From NCBI RefSeq assembly GCF_001528665.1, contig NZ_BBYJ01000005.1, positions 372,001-436,000 of the forward strand: a DNA stretch of 64,000 nt, read 5' to 3'. The position numbers and the translations under genes were made by a program. Shown here piece by piece: positions 23,857 to 32,781 of the stretch (position 1 is the first letter of the stretch; every line of letters begins with the position of its first letter). Below the pieces are notes generated by a model. It did not search any database and had not been told where the DNA came from. It was given only the letters and a program-made list of their open reading frames with translations. The DNA comes from Microtetraspora malaysiensis. Its GTDB lineage: Bacteria > Actinomycetota > Actinomycetes > Streptosporangiales > Streptosporangiaceae.

Positions 23857-24597
23857 ATGTCGTTGCGCTTCCACGAGATCTCCGAGGCCCGGAACCGGAT
23901 CCTCAACCCGCTCACCCACGACAAGATGGCCCTGCTCGCCGAGATCTGCGGTGTCTCGCCGGGCGTGCGGCAGCTCGACCTTGCCTGCGGAAAGGGCGAG
24001 ATGCTGTGCCGGTGGGCCGCCGACCACGGAGCGGAGGGCGTCGGCGTCGACATCAGCGACGTCTTCCTCTCCGCCGCCCACGAACGCGCCGAGGAGCTGG
24101 GCGTGGCCGACCGGGTCCGGTTCGAGCGGGGCGACGCCGGGGCCTACGCCGTCGAGCCCGGGGCGTACGACATCGTCTCCTGCATCGGCGCCACCTGGAT
24201 CGGCGGCGGCCTCGCGGGCACGCTCGACCTGATGCGTCCCGGGCTGCGCGACGGTGGGCTGCTGCTGGTCGGCGAGCCGTACTGGATCTCGCCGCCTCCG
24301 GCGGAGGCGTGTGCGGCGCTCCAGGTGGAGGCCGCGTCGTTCGGGACGCTGCCTGAGACGCTGGACCGGTTCGAGGCCGCCGGGGTCGAGCTGATCGAGA
24401 TGGTGCTGGCCGACCAGGACAGCTGGGATCGCTACATGGCTCCGCAGTGGTGGGCGCTCAGCGACTGGCTGCGTGCCAATCCCGGCGACCCGGAGGCGGC
24501 GGAGGTGCGCGCCTTCCTGGAGCGCTCCCGCCGTTCCCATCTCGCGTACGGCCGGCGGCACCTGGGTTGGGGCGTGTTCGTCGTCCGCCCGTGCTGA
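23857..24597 (+). CDS. Class I SAM-dependent methyltransferase
   Basis: A protein of 246 residues. The SAM-binding motif I is RQLDLACGKGEMLCRWA (about residues 37-50), with the acidic motif II in GVGVDISDVFL. DIVSCIGATWIGGGL and GGLLLVGEPYWI correspond to motifs post-I and III. The N-terminal SLRFHEISEARNRILNPLTH is typical for this actinobacterial group. The group resembles small-molecule methyltransferases, but no substrate can be assigned. The ATG at 23857 is preferred; an in-frame ATG at 23848 is nearby. The gene is followed at 58 bases by a PhyH-type dioxygenase, so the two may be co-transcribed. Confidence 0.82.
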   Translation: MSLRFHEISEARNRILNPLTHDKMALLAEICGVSPGVRQLDLACGKGEMLCRWAADHGAEGVGVDISDVFLSAAHERAEELGVADRVRFERGDAGAYAVEPGAYDIVSCIGATWIGGGLAGTLDLMRPGLRDGGLLLVGEPYWISPPPAEACAALQVEAASFGTLPETLDRFEAAGVELIEMVLADQDSWDRYMAPQWWALSDWLRANPGDPEAAEVRAFLERSRRSHLAYGRRHLGWGVFVVRPC

Positions 24598-24655
24598 GCG
24601 CCTGCGGAGGAAAAACCGGTCGCCTCCGGCGCGCGGCGGGCTCTAGGGTCCGGCC

Positions 24656-25408
24656 GTGACTCCTTTCGACGACTCCGCCATCGAGCGGTTCGCGGCCGAC
24701 GGGTTCCTCAAGGTCGAGGAGGCGTTCCCGCGCGAGACGGGCGAGCGCGCCCTGGCCCTGCTGTGGGAGCGCCTCGGCCTGTCGCCGGAACGCCCGCAGG
24801 AGTGGACCCGCCCGGTGGTGTGGGTGGAGCCGACCGGGGAGGGGGCGCTGGGCGAGGTGATGCACGCCGCCCGCCTCACCGACGCGCTCGATCTGGTCGC
24901 GGGCGTGGGCGGTTGGGCGCCGCGCCCGGTGATCGGGATGACCCCGGTGCGCTTCCCCCATCCGGAGGACTCCGGCGACGCCGGGTGGCACATCGACCAG
25001 AACGTCCCGGGTCCGGACAACGCCTGGGGCGTGGTGACCGACCGGTCGCACACCTTCCTTCTCCTGCTCCTGTTCTCCGAGGTGGGCCCGGACGACGCGC
25101 CCACCCGCCTGCGCGTGGGCTCCCACCGGGACGCGGCGCGGGTGCTGGAGCCGTACGGCGAGGGCGGCCTGCCGTTCTTCGAGTCGGGGCCGATCCTGGA
25201 CGAGGCGACCGCGCACCGGCCGGAGGCGCTCGCCACGGGGTTGCCGGGCGACGCCTACATCTGCCACCCGTTCCTGGTCCACGCGGCCCAGCGGCATCGC
25301 GGGAGCCGGCCCCGGTTCATGTCGCAGGTCCCGATGTTCCTGCGGACGCCGCTCAGCCCGGGCGGCTCCACGCCGCTCGACCAGGTGACGCGGGGCGGTC
25401 GATCGTGA
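24656..25408 (+). CDS. Phytanoyl-CoA dioxygenase (PhyH) family protein
   Basis: A protein of 250 residues predicted to be an Fe(II)/2-oxoglutarate-dependent hydroxylase. The iron ligands are visible as the HxD motif in GWHIDQNVPG (about residues 108-112) and the distal His in HPFLVHAAQRHRG (about 205). The Arg in SRPRFMSQVP fits the 2-oxoglutarate contact. The double-stranded beta-helix fold runs between them. PhyH homologues hydroxylate many small molecules in actinomycetes; the substrate here is unknown. It starts with GTG at 24656 and follows the methyltransferase on the same strand. Confidence 0.8.
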   Translation: MTPFDDSAIERFAADGFLKVEEAFPRETGERALALLWERLGLSPERPQEWTRPVVWVEPTGEGALGEVMHAARLTDALDLVAGVGGWAPRPVIGMTPVRFPHPEDSGDAGWHIDQNVPGPDNAWGVVTDRSHTFLLLLLFSEVGPDDAPTRLRVGSHRDAARVLEPYGEGGLPFFESGPILDEATAHRPEALATGLPGDAYICHPFLVHAAQRHRGSRPRFMSQVPMFLRTPLSPGGSTPLDQVTRGGRS

Positions 25409-25469
25409 CCGTTTCATCCGGCTTCGGGGACATCGTGGCGGTTCGTCGGACCGCTGTTAGGATCGCCCG

Positions 25470-25982
25470 ATGAAGATCAGAAAGGGCGGTCCGGCCGACG
25501 TTCCGGCCATGCTCGGCATGTTCGACAGCGCGGTGGCCTGGCTGACCGAGCAGGGGCGCACCGGCCAGTGGGGCAGTACGCCGTTCTCCACCGACGCGGC
25601 CAGGATCGAGAGCGTCACCCGCCGGGCGTCGGAGGGCGACGTGCGCATCGCCGAGATCGACGGTGAGCCGGCCGGCAGCATCGTGGTGGGCGCCGCCATG
25701 CCGTACGTGACCCCCGCGCCGGAGCCGGAGTTGTACGTGCAGATGCTCGTGATCGACCGCCGGTTCTCCGGCCGGGGTGTGGGCGCCGCACTGCTCGGCT
25801 GGGCCCGCGAGGAGGCGGCCCGGCGCGGCGTGGGCCTGCTGCGGGTCGACTGCTACGCCGGCGACGACGGCAGGCTCGTCAGGTACTACGAGAGCGTCGG
25901 GTTCTCCCGGACCGTCGAGTTCGTCGTCGGCGAGTGGCCAGGCCAGGTCCTGGAGATGCGGATCTCCCCCGCGGACTCCTGA
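25470..25982 (+). CDS. GNAT family N-acetyltransferase
   Basis: A 170-residue single-domain acetyltransferase. Motif A is visible as VIDRRFSGRGVGAALLGWAR (acetyl-CoA loop G-R-G-V-G, about residues 95-105). Motif B follows as LLRVDCYAGDDGRLVRYYES then VGFSRTVEFVV. The N-terminus MKIRKGGPADVPAMLGMFDS is the usual GNAT start. Length fits the family (150-180). The ATG at 25470 is 61 bases downstream of the PhyH gene on the same strand. The acceptor is unknown. It may be the last gene of a small methyltransferase/PhyH/GNAT unit. Confidence 0.85.
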   Translation: MKIRKGGPADVPAMLGMFDSAVAWLTEQGRTGQWGSTPFSTDAARIESVTRRASEGDVRIAEIDGEPAGSIVVGAAMPYVTPAPEPELYVQMLVIDRRFSGRGVGAALLGWAREEAARRGVGLLRVDCYAGDDGRLVRYYESVGFSRTVEFVVGEWPGQVLEMRISPADS

Positions 25983-26072
25983 CGACGTCCGGCCCCGCCG
26001 ACCGTTCGCGGGCCGGCCGGGGCCGGAAGAAAACAGTTGCCAGGCGACATCCTCCGCATGAAGGATGTCGCC

Positions 26073-26999
26073 ATGATCAGGGTCGAGTCGCTGACGAAGG
26101 TCTTCCGCCGCCCGCACACCTTTTCCGGCCCCCTCGGCCCCCTGCGCACCCTCCTGACCCGCCGATACGACGAGCGGACCGCCGTGGACGGCGTCAGCTT
26201 CGAGATCTCCGCGGGCGAGATCGTCGGCTATCTCGGCCCGAACGGCGCGGGCAAATCCACCACGGTGAAGATGCTGACCGGCATCCTCACCCCCACCAGC
26301 GGCCTGATCGAGGTGGACGGCCGGGTGCCGTGGCGGGACCGCGAGGCCAACGCCAGAGCAGTCGGCGTGGTCTTCGGCCAGCGCAGCCAACTCTGGTGGG
26401 ACCTGCCGCTGATCGACTCCCTGCGCCTGGTCGGCGACCTGTACGACGTGCCCGCCGCCCGCTTCGCCGGATCGCTGCGCCGCATGTGCGACCTGCTCGG
26501 GCTCGACGACTTCCTGCAGACACCGGTCCGCCAGCTCAGCCTCGGCCAGCGGATGCGCGGCGACCTGGCGGCGGCGATGCTGTACGACCCGCCCATCCTC
26601 TACCTGGATGAGCCGACCGTCGGCCTCGACGTCATGGCCAAGCAGGCGGTGCGGGAGTTCATCGCCGAGACCAACCGGCTCGGCCGCACCACCGTCGTGC
26701 TGACCACGCACGACCTGGCCGACGTCGAGGCGCTGTGCGAGCGGATCATCCTCATCGACAAGGGCCGGGTGCTGTACGACGGTGGCATCGACGATCTCGT
26801 CACGGCCTACGCGCCGCCGCGGCGGCTGGTGGTCGAGCTGGCCGACGATGAGACCCGCACATTCGAGATCGCGGCCGGACGGCCGATACCCGAACTGATC
26901 GCCCAGGTCGCCGCCGAGCACCCCATCCGCGACCTGTCGATCCGGGAGCCCGACCTGGAGGGCGTGATCACCCGCATCTACGCCGAGAGCGAGCGGTGA
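26073..26999 (+). CDS. ABC-2 type exporter ATP-binding protein
   Basis: A 308-residue ATPase (COG4586-like). Walker A is GPNGAGKSTTVKML (about residue 57), the Q-loop is in VFGQRSQLWWDLP, the signature is LSLGQRMRGDLAAAML (about 153) and Walker B is ILYLDEPTVGLD. The VFGQRSQLWWDLP block is characteristic of the NatA-like group that pairs with two DUF990/ABC2_membrane_6 permeases. The ATG at 26073 has AAGGA eight bases upstream. The stop overlaps the GTG of the first permease gene. With the two permeases it should form a complete exporter; the substrate is unknown. Confidence 0.9.
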   Translation: MIRVESLTKVFRRPHTFSGPLGPLRTLLTRRYDERTAVDGVSFEISAGEIVGYLGPNGAGKSTTVKMLTGILTPTSGLIEVDGRVPWRDREANARAVGVVFGQRSQLWWDLPLIDSLRLVGDLYDVPAARFAGSLRRMCDLLGLDDFLQTPVRQLSLGQRMRGDLAAAMLYDPPILYLDEPTVGLDVMAKQAVREFIAETNRLGRTTVVLTTHDLADVEALCERIILIDKGRVLYDGGIDDLVTAYAPPRRLVVELADDETRTFEIAAGRPIPELIAQVAAEHPIRDLSIREPDLEGVITRIYAESER

Positions 27000-27781
27000 T
27001 CCGCCCGCTGGCCGGGATGGCCCGCGTCGGGATGCGCTTTCAGTTCGCCTACCGCAGCGACGTGATCATGAGTGTGGTGGCGCTGGTCGCGCAGGTGTTC
27101 CTGCTGCGCATGGTCTGGACGTCCCTCTACAGCGGCCGGGAGTCCGACCCCCGGGGGCTCACCCTGGAGGCGCTGCTGGCCTACCTGAGCCTGGCCAACC
27201 TCCAGGCGTTCGTCACCACCCCGATCATCCCGATGATCGCGCATTTCCGGATCCGCACCGGCACGGTGTTCTTCGACCTGTCCCGGCCGACCGGTTATCT
27301 GCCCCAGATGGCCGCGTTCCAGGCCGGGCACACCGCTGGAGGGCTGCTGATGCTCGCCCCGGCGATCCCGGTGGTGCTGCTGGTCGGCACGATCACCCCC
27401 ACCGAGCACCCGATCGGCTACGCGGCGACGCTGGCGCTCGGCTACGTCATCTCGGTGATGATGTCGCTGCTCATCTGTGTGATCGGCTTCTGGACGCTGG
27501 AGACGGGGGCGATCTCGCTGCTGTACCGGCTGGTCAGCCACTTCTTCGCCGGGACGATGGTGCCGCTGTCGTTCTTCCCCGGGGCGCTCGGCGTCCTGGC
27601 CGACGCCCTGCCGTTCAAGTACATGGGCTACGTCCCGGCGGCCGTCTACGTGGGGCAGCTCTCGGGCGGGCAGATCGGCCGGGCGGTGGCCGTCGAGATC
27701 GGGTGGATCGCGGCGCTGGCAGGGGTGCTGTGGGCGATATGGCGACGGGCCCACCACAAGGTGGTGATCCAGGGTGGCTGA
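26996..27781 (+). CDS. ABC-2 type exporter permease, subunit 1
   Basis: A 261-residue inner-membrane protein with six predicted helices. The start (RVGMRFQFAYRSDVIMSVVA) and the central VFFDLSRPTGYLPQMAAFQA motif match the ABC2_membrane_6 (DUF990, COG4587) permeases. The GTG start overlaps the stop of the ATPase gene, and its own stop overlaps the next permease, so three genes are translationally coupled. The LLYRLVSHFFAGTMVPLSFF stretch near residue 175 marks the conserved loop between helices 4 and 5. It forms half of the export channel. Confidence 0.87.
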   Translation: MIRPLAGMARVGMRFQFAYRSDVIMSVVALVAQVFLLRMVWTSLYSGRESDPRGLTLEALLAYLSLANLQAFVTTPIIPMIAHFRIRTGTVFFDLSRPTGYLPQMAAFQAGHTAGGLLMLAPAIPVVLLVGTITPTEHPIGYAATLALGYVISVMMSLLICVIGFWTLETGAISLLYRLVSHFFAGTMVPLSFFPGALGVLADALPFKYMGYVPAAVYVGQLSGGQIGRAVAVEIGWIAALAGVLWAIWRRAHHKVVIQGG

Positions 27782-28574
27782 GGTCGTGCGCGCGCTGCGC
27801 CTGTACTGGCGGTTACAGCGTGCCGCCATGCGCGGCGCACTGCAGTACCGGCTGAATCTGGTGATCGGCATCGCCGCCGGGGTGGCCTACCAGGGCAGCG
27901 GCTTCGCCTTCGTGTGGGTCGTCATGCACACGTTCCCGGCGGTCGGCGGCTGGAGCCTGCGGGAGATCGCGTTCCTGTACGGCATGCGCCTGACCGCGCA
28001 CGCGCTCTACGTCCTGCCGTTCAGCAGTCTCATCGGCCTGGACTGGCTGGTTCGTGAGGGAGAGCTGGACCGGGTGCTGCTGCGTCCGCTCAACCCGCTC
28101 GTCCAGATCATGGCCAAGCGCCTGGGCGTGGGACAGCTCGGCGACCTGCTGGCGGGGCTGGTCCTCCTGGTGGTGGCGCTGCCGCCGCTGGGGCCGGCCT
28201 CGATCCTGTTCTGCCTGGCGGCCGTCGTGGGCGGGGCGCTGGTGGAGGCGGCCGTGTCGCTGGCGTTGGCGTCACTGGCGCTGCGCACGTGGAACACGCT
28301 GGGGGTGCGGGCGTTCGCCGACGACCTGTTCAGCAAGTTCGGGTCGTATCCCATGAGCGTCTTCGGCGGCGCCGCCCAGTGGGCGCTGACGTTCGTGCTG
28401 CCCGTGGCGTTCGTGGCGTACGTGCCGGCGAGCGTGCTGCTGGACCGGACCGGCGAGCTGAACGTGCCCGCGCCGGTGGCGTACGGGAGTCCCCTGCTGG
28501 GGGTGGCGCTGTTCGCCCTCGCCTACCGGATCTGGTCCCGCCAGCTCCGGCACTACCAGAGCACGGGAACATGA
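27774..28574 (+). CDS. ABC-2 type exporter permease, subunit 2
   Basis: A 266-residue inner-membrane protein with six predicted helices, of the COG3694-like permease group that partners COG4587. Key blocks are YWRLQRAAMRGALQYRLNLV at the N-terminus, IGLDWLVREGELDRVLLRPL (about residue 85-105, the conserved cytoplasmic loop) and DDLFSKFGSYPMSVFGGAAQ (about 185). The GTG start at 27774 overlaps the upstream stop by eight bases. It is the last gene of the three-gene exporter. A separate MarR gene follows after 64 bases on the same strand; I treat it as a different unit. Confidence 0.87.
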   Translation: MAEVVRALRLYWRLQRAAMRGALQYRLNLVIGIAAGVAYQGSGFAFVWVVMHTFPAVGGWSLREIAFLYGMRLTAHALYVLPFSSLIGLDWLVREGELDRVLLRPLNPLVQIMAKRLGVGQLGDLLAGLVLLVVALPPLGPASILFCLAAVVGGALVEAAVSLALASLALRTWNTLGVRAFADDLFSKFGSYPMSVFGGAAQWALTFVLPVAFVAYVPASVLLDRTGELNVPAPVAYGSPLLGVALFALAYRIWSRQLRHYQSTGT

Positions 28575-28638
28575 TCGGATCCCCGAGGACGTCTGCCAGC
28601 GGATAATCCACGACGGATCGGATTGTTATGCTGCGGCT

Positions 28639-29127
28639 ATGACCGCCATGGCGCCGACCCGTACCGAACCGGACCTGTCGTACCTCCTCGACCACACCGG
28701 CCACGTCCTGCGGACCCGGATGGCCGCCGCGCTCGCCGAGATCGGGCTGACCGCGCGGATGCACTGCGTGCTGGTCCACGCGCTGGAAGAGGAGCGCACC
28801 CAGATCCAGCTCGCCGAGATCGGCGACATGGACAAGACCACGATGGTCGTCACGGTGGACGCCCTGGAGGAGGCGGGCCTCGCCGAGCGCCGCCCCTCCA
28901 GCACCGATCGGCGCGCCCGCATCATCGCGGTCACCGAGGAGGGCGCACGGGTCGCCCGGCACAGCCAGGAGATCGTGGACCGGGTCCACGCGGAGGCGCT
29001 GGCCGCACTGCCGGAAGACGAGCGCGAGGTCCTGGTCCGCGCGCTGAACCGGCTCGCGGACGGTCACCTGGCCGCGCCCGTGGAGAGCCCCCAGCCGGTA
29101 CGGCGGGCCCGCCAGCGCGGAAAGTAG
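28639..29127 (+). CDS. MarR family regulator of the MFS exporter
   Basis: A 162-residue regulator. The HTH is IQLAEIGDMDKTTMVVTVDA followed by LEEAGLAERRPSSTDRRARI (about residues 57-95). The wing (DRRARIIAVTEEG) is standard. An in-frame ATG at 28648 is an alternative start. It is followed by a 24-bp operator-like dyad (29137-29160) and then an MFS exporter and a PPOX-type enzyme on the same strand. This suggests that it represses that downstream unit and perhaps responds to an exported compound. The C-terminus has an Arg-rich tail of unknown role. Confidence 0.88.
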   Translation: MTAMAPTRTEPDLSYLLDHTGHVLRTRMAAALAEIGLTARMHCVLVHALEEERTQIQLAEIGDMDKTTMVVTVDALEEAGLAERRPSSTDRRARIIAVTEEGARVARHSQEIVDRVHAEALAALPEDEREVLVRALNRLADGHLAAPVESPQPVRRARQRGK

Positions 29128-29136
29128 AACCGAGAA

Positions 29137-29160
29137 AGATAGTCTGCAACGGAACTATCT
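29137..29160. promoter_or_regulatory. Dyad AGATAGT-N10-ACTATCT, candidate MarR operator
   Basis: A perfect 7-bp inverted repeat with a 10-base centre in the 77-base gap between the MarR gene and the MFS exporter. It is well placed to control the exporter. The geometry (7-10-7) equals the dyad at 46312-46335 next to another MarR gene. Confidence 0.6.
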
Positions 29161-29204
29161 GCTACGGTCTCTCTTGTCGTCTCGTCTGACAGGAGGGACC
29201 TCCC

Positions 29205-30674
29205 ATGTCCACCCCCTCATCGGCCCCCTCATCGGCACCGGCCCGATCGCGGCGGATCGCCCTCGGCGTGATCGCCACCGGGACGCTGATGGTCGTCCTC
29301 GACGGCAGCATCGTGACCGTGGCGATGCCCGCCATCCAGAGCGATCTCGGCTTCTCCCCCGCCGGCCTGAGCTGGGTCGTCAACGCGTACCTGATCGCCT
29401 TCGGCAGCCTGCTGCTGCTCGCCGGGCGGCTCGGCGACCTGGTCGGCCGCAAACAGATGTTCCTGGCCGGCACCGCGCTCTTCACCGCCGCCTCCGTGCT
29501 CGCCGGGGCCGCCACCACGCCCGCCGTGCTGGTGGCCGCCCGATTCCTGCAGGGCGTCGGCAGCGCGATGGCCTCCGCGGTCGGCCTCGGCATCCTGGTG
29601 ACGCTCTTCACCGAGCCGCGGGAGCGGGCTCGGGCGATCGCCGTCTTCAGCTTCACGGGCGCGGCCGGCGCCTCGATCGGCCAGGTACTCGGCGGCGTCC
29701 TCACCGACGCCCTCGACTGGCACTGGATCTTCTTCATCAACCTGCCGATCGGGCTCGCGACGCTCGCGGCCGGGGCGTACGCGCTGCCGGCGGTGCGCGG
29801 GATCGGACTCGCGGCCGGGGCCGACGTCCTCGGCGCCGTCCTGATCACCGCCGGGCTGATGCTCGGCATCTCCACCGTCGTCACCGGCGGGGAGCGCGGC
29901 TGGACCTCGGGTGTCACGCTCGGCTCCGGCGCTCTCGCTGTCGCGCTGCTCGTCGCGTTCGTCGCCCGCCAGGCCACCGCGCGCTCCCCGCTCATGCCGC
30001 TGCGGATCTTCCGCTCCCGCGCCGTCTCGGGGGCCAATCTGGTGCAGGTCCTGATGGTCGCCGCGCTGTTCGCCTTCCAGATCCTCCTCGCCCTGTACCT
30101 GCAGAACGTCCTCGGGTACGGCGCGGCCGCGACCGGGCTGGCGATGCTCCCGGCCGCGGTGCTCATCGGCGCCGTCTCGCTCGGCGTCTCGACTCGGCTC
30201 AACGCCCGCTTCGGCGAGCGCAACGTCCTGCTCGCGGGACTGGCCCTGCTGGTCGGTGTCCTCGGACTGCTCGCCCGCGTCCCCGTGCACGCGGACTACG
30301 TGACCGACCTGCTGCCGGTGATGCTGCTCGCCGCCGGCTTCGGCCTCGCCCTTCCGGCGCTGACCGCGCTCGCCATGTCCGGCGCGGCCGACGGCGACGC
30401 GGGCCTGGCCTCCGGGCTGTTCAACACCACGCAACAGGTCGGCATGGCCATGGGGGTCGCGGTGCTGTCCACGCTGGCGGCCTCCCGTACCGAGGGGCTG
30501 CTCGCGGAGGGGATGAGCCAGGCCGTCGCGCTGACCGGCGGCTACCGCCTGGCCTTCGCCGTCGGCGCCGGACTACTCGCCGTGGCCTTCGCCGTCGCCC
30601 TCGCCGTACTGCGGCGGCCGAGTGAGCGGCCCGGAGAGCCCGTCCCCGCCGCCACCCGGACCACGGCCGCCTGA
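29205..30674 (+). CDS. MFS multidrug exporter, DHA2 (14-TMS) type
   Basis: A 489-residue membrane protein with 14 predicted helices. DHA2 motifs are visible: GTLMVVLDGSIVTVAMPAIQ (motif D1 in helix 1), LLAGRLGDLVGRKQMFLAG (motif A, loop 2-3), ARFLQGVGSAMASAVGLGIL (motif B, helix 4) and GAAGASIGQVLGGVLTD (motif C, antiporter signature, helix 5). Such proteins use the proton gradient to expel drugs or endogenous metabolites. The ATG at 29205 has AGGAGGG eight to nine bases upstream. It is probably under the upstream MarR regulator and co-transcribed with the PPOX enzyme 49 bases later. The substrate is unknown. Confidence 0.9.
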   Translation: MSTPSSAPSSAPARSRRIALGVIATGTLMVVLDGSIVTVAMPAIQSDLGFSPAGLSWVVNAYLIAFGSLLLLAGRLGDLVGRKQMFLAGTALFTAASVLAGAATTPAVLVAARFLQGVGSAMASAVGLGILVTLFTEPRERARAIAVFSFTGAAGASIGQVLGGVLTDALDWHWIFFINLPIGLATLAAGAYALPAVRGIGLAAGADVLGAVLITAGLMLGISTVVTGGERGWTSGVTLGSGALAVALLVAFVARQATARSPLMPLRIFRSRAVSGANLVQVLMVAALFAFQILLALYLQNVLGYGAAATGLAMLPAAVLIGAVSLGVSTRLNARFGERNVLLAGLALLVGVLGLLARVPVHADYVTDLLPVMLLAAGFGLALPALTALAMSGAADGDAGLASGLFNTTQQVGMAMGVAVLSTLAASRTEGLLAEGMSQAVALTGGYRLAFAVGAGLLAVAFAVALAVLRRPSERPGEPVPAATRTTAA

Positions 30675-30723
30675 CCTCCTCCACGACCACCCGAACTCCA
30701 CGACCACACGAAAGGCATGTCCC

Positions 30724-31206
30724 ATGAGCGCGACCGAGCACAAGCCGGGCAGCGGACCCGAGCCCCGGGTTCTCACCCAGGAGGAACTGTCACAGGCGTT
30801 GGGCGATCAGCGGTTCGGAGTGCTGGCGACCGTCAGGAGCAGCGGCCACCCGCATCTGTCCACCGTCGTCCACCGCTGGAGCCCCGAGGAGCGGGTGGTG
30901 CGGATCTCCTCCACGGCCGGCCGTCTCAAGGTGCGCCAGTTGCGGCGCGATCCGCATGCCGCCCTGCATGTGAGCCCGGATGCCTGGTCGTTCGTCGTCG
31001 CCGAGGGCGAGGCGGAGGTGTCCGAGGCGTCGGCCGTTCCCGGCGACGCGGTCGGACGGGAGCTGCTGGCCCTGACACCCGGCTTCGCGGATCCCGCGGA
31101 CGAGGCGGCCTTCCTTGAGCAGATGGTGGCGGACCGGCGCGTGGTGATCAGGATCCGGGTGTCCCGCCTGTACGGAACGGCGCTGGACGTCGCCGCCGAA
31201 GGCTGA
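30724..31206 (+). CDS. PPOX-class F420-dependent oxidoreductase
   Basis: A 160-residue split-barrel flavoprotein-like enzyme. The N-terminal QRFGVLATVRSSGHPHLSTV (about residues 30-50) and VVRISSTAGRLKVRQLRRDP (about 58-78) are the two conserved blocks of the pyridoxamine-5'-phosphate-oxidase-like F420 family. In this group the deazaflavin F420 replaces FMN. The physiological substrate is unknown; related proteins reduce quinones, biliverdin or nitro compounds. The ATG at 30724 lies 49 bases after the MFS exporter, so it is probably in the same MarR-controlled unit. A strong hairpin follows the gene. Confidence 0.82.
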   Translation: MSATEHKPGSGPEPRVLTQEELSQALGDQRFGVLATVRSSGHPHLSTVVHRWSPEERVVRISSTAGRLKVRQLRRDPHAALHVSPDAWSFVVAEGEAEVSEASAVPGDAVGRELLALTPGFADPADEAAFLEQMVADRRVVIRIRVSRLYGTALDVAAEG

Positions 31207-31284
31207 CCATGGCCACGATCAGGGCGGAGATTTCACCCGTCCGCGTACGACGGCGGGGGCGGGCGCCGTGGCCGGGCACAGAAC

Positions 31285-31321
31285 GGCCCTGGCCGTCCCC
31301 GCTGCGGGGACGGCCAGGGCC
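31285..31321. terminator. 17-bp perfect hairpin between convergent genes
   Basis: GGCCCTGGCCGTCCCCG and its exact complement are separated by CTG. This is the strongest hairpin seen in the window and lies between the convergent PPOX and L,D-transpeptidase genes, so it can end both transcripts. Confidence 0.85.
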
Positions 31322-31334
31322 GGTGAAGGTCGGA

Positions 31335-32558
31335 CTATCCCTGGGACTTGGACGTGGACTTCAGGGCGCTGCCCTGCTTCCACTGGCTGTACGGCATCTG
31401 CCAGAACCCCCAGCCGTTGTTCCACTCGAGCGCGCGGGTGGTCCCGACGATCTTGACGACGTCGCCCCGGTGGAAGTTCTGGTAGTACCACTTGGCCTGC
31501 GTCGGGTGGGCGTTGATGCAGCCGTGGCTGACGTTGGCCCGGCCCTGGGAGCCGACCGACCACGGCGCGCTGTGCACGTACTCGCCGCTGCTGGAGATGC
31601 GGACCGCGTGGTCGACGATCTCCTTGTAGTAGCCGGGGTCGCCCTCCTTCTTCCCCGGGGAGATCATGGTGACCGGATTAGCGCGTTCCATGGTCAGATG
31701 GACGCCGCTGGTGGTCGTGTATTCGCGGGTGGTGCCGTTGCCCGCGCTGATCTTCATGGTCTGCACGGTCTTGCCGTCGCGCTTGACCACCATCATGTGC
31801 GTTTTGATGTTGACGTAGCTGACCCACTCCGCGCCGATCTTGATCTTGGCGGTGTGGTCCTCGACGCCGTACATCTCCGGGCCGCCCTTGACGCCGGCGA
31901 GGTGGGCGGTGAACGTGACGGTCTGGTGCGCGGGCCAGAACTTGGCGGTCCGGTAGATGGCCAGCCTGTCGTTGATCCACCGCCAGGCACCGGGGACCGG
32001 CTTCTGCGCCTTCACTTCAAGAGCGGCCTCGACCGCCGCCTTGTCCTGCACGGCCTGGTTGAACGTCACCATGATGGGCATGCCGACGCCGACCGTCTCG
32101 CCCTTGAGTCCCGGGGTCACGTCGGCGACCGCGAGCTCGATCTTGGGTTTGTCGGTGGTGAAATCGCTCGTGGCGGTCGCCGGCCCCCCGTCGCCGTTCG
32201 CCTTGGCCGACACCGTGTAGTTGGTGGACGGCTTCAACGGCTTCTTGGAGATCCACTTGGTGCGGGTCTTGTTGAACGCCCCCTCGACCTGCTCCCCGTC
32301 GGTCTCCAGGGTGACCTCTTCAAGCGAGCCGTTCGCCGCGGTGACGACGACGGTCTTGTCCGGGCGCACCTTCGCGGTGCCCTCGGCCGGACTTATCTTG
32401 ATCGCGGGCGCGGCGGCCGCGGTCGCTCCGGTGTCGCCGGAGCCGTCGGTTCCCGAAGCGCCCCCTGCGCCCGAGCCCCCGGAACAAGCGGACAACACGA
32501 CGGCCGTGGCGGCGGCGAGGCCGACGAGTGGCAATCTCATGCGCGTGTTAGTGGTCAA
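31335..32558 (-). CDS. L,D-transpeptidase lipoprotein
   Basis: A protein of about 407 residues that forms 3-3 crosslinks in peptidoglycan outside the membrane. The lipobox VVLSACSGG (Cys about residue 25) indicates a lipid anchor. Two Ig-like domains (about 55-150 and 150-255) precede the YkuD catalytic domain. The active site is SHGCINAHP (Cys about 345), with HSAPWSVGSQGRANVSHGC supplying the His and Gly of the HX14-17[S/T]HGChN pattern. This matches actinobacterial LdtMt2-type enzymes. The start is uncertain: TTG 32558 has GGAG nine bases before it, ATG 32540 has none, and ATG 32576 gives a longer tail. Confidence 0.88.
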   Translation of the reverse strand: MTTNTRMRLPLVGLAAATAVVLSACSGGSGAGGASGTDGSGDTGATAAAAPAIKISPAEGTAKVRPDKTVVVTAANGSLEEVTLETDGEQVEGAFNKTRTKWISKKPLKPSTNYTVSAKANGDGGPATATSDFTTDKPKIELAVADVTPGLKGETVGVGMPIMVTFNQAVQDKAAVEAALEVKAQKPVPGAWRWINDRLAIYRTAKFWPAHQTVTFTAHLAGVKGGPEMYGVEDHTAKIKIGAEWVSYVNIKTHMMVVKRDGKTVQTMKISAGNGTTREYTTTSGVHLTMERANPVTMISPGKKEGDPGYYKEIVDHAVRISSSGEYVHSAPWSVGSQGRANVSHGCINAHPTQAKWYYQNFHRGDVVKIVGTTRALEWNNGWGFWQMPYSQWKQGSALKSTSKSQG

Positions 32559-32781
32559 CGCAAACGTCTCCCCCATGATGGCAAAGTGCAATACAAGACT
32601 CTATTAGGACCAACTCCGCCCGTAGTCGTTCTTTTGGAGAGTTAGGTCACACTTTCGTTACGTAATACCCTGAACTTAGTTCTATCCGAGTAAAGTGCGC
32701 GTCAAACCAAAAGCATGATCATCGTCAATATGGCGCGACGCTTCGGCGCCGGCCGCAATGTGCGGCGCCCATGATGGACGG

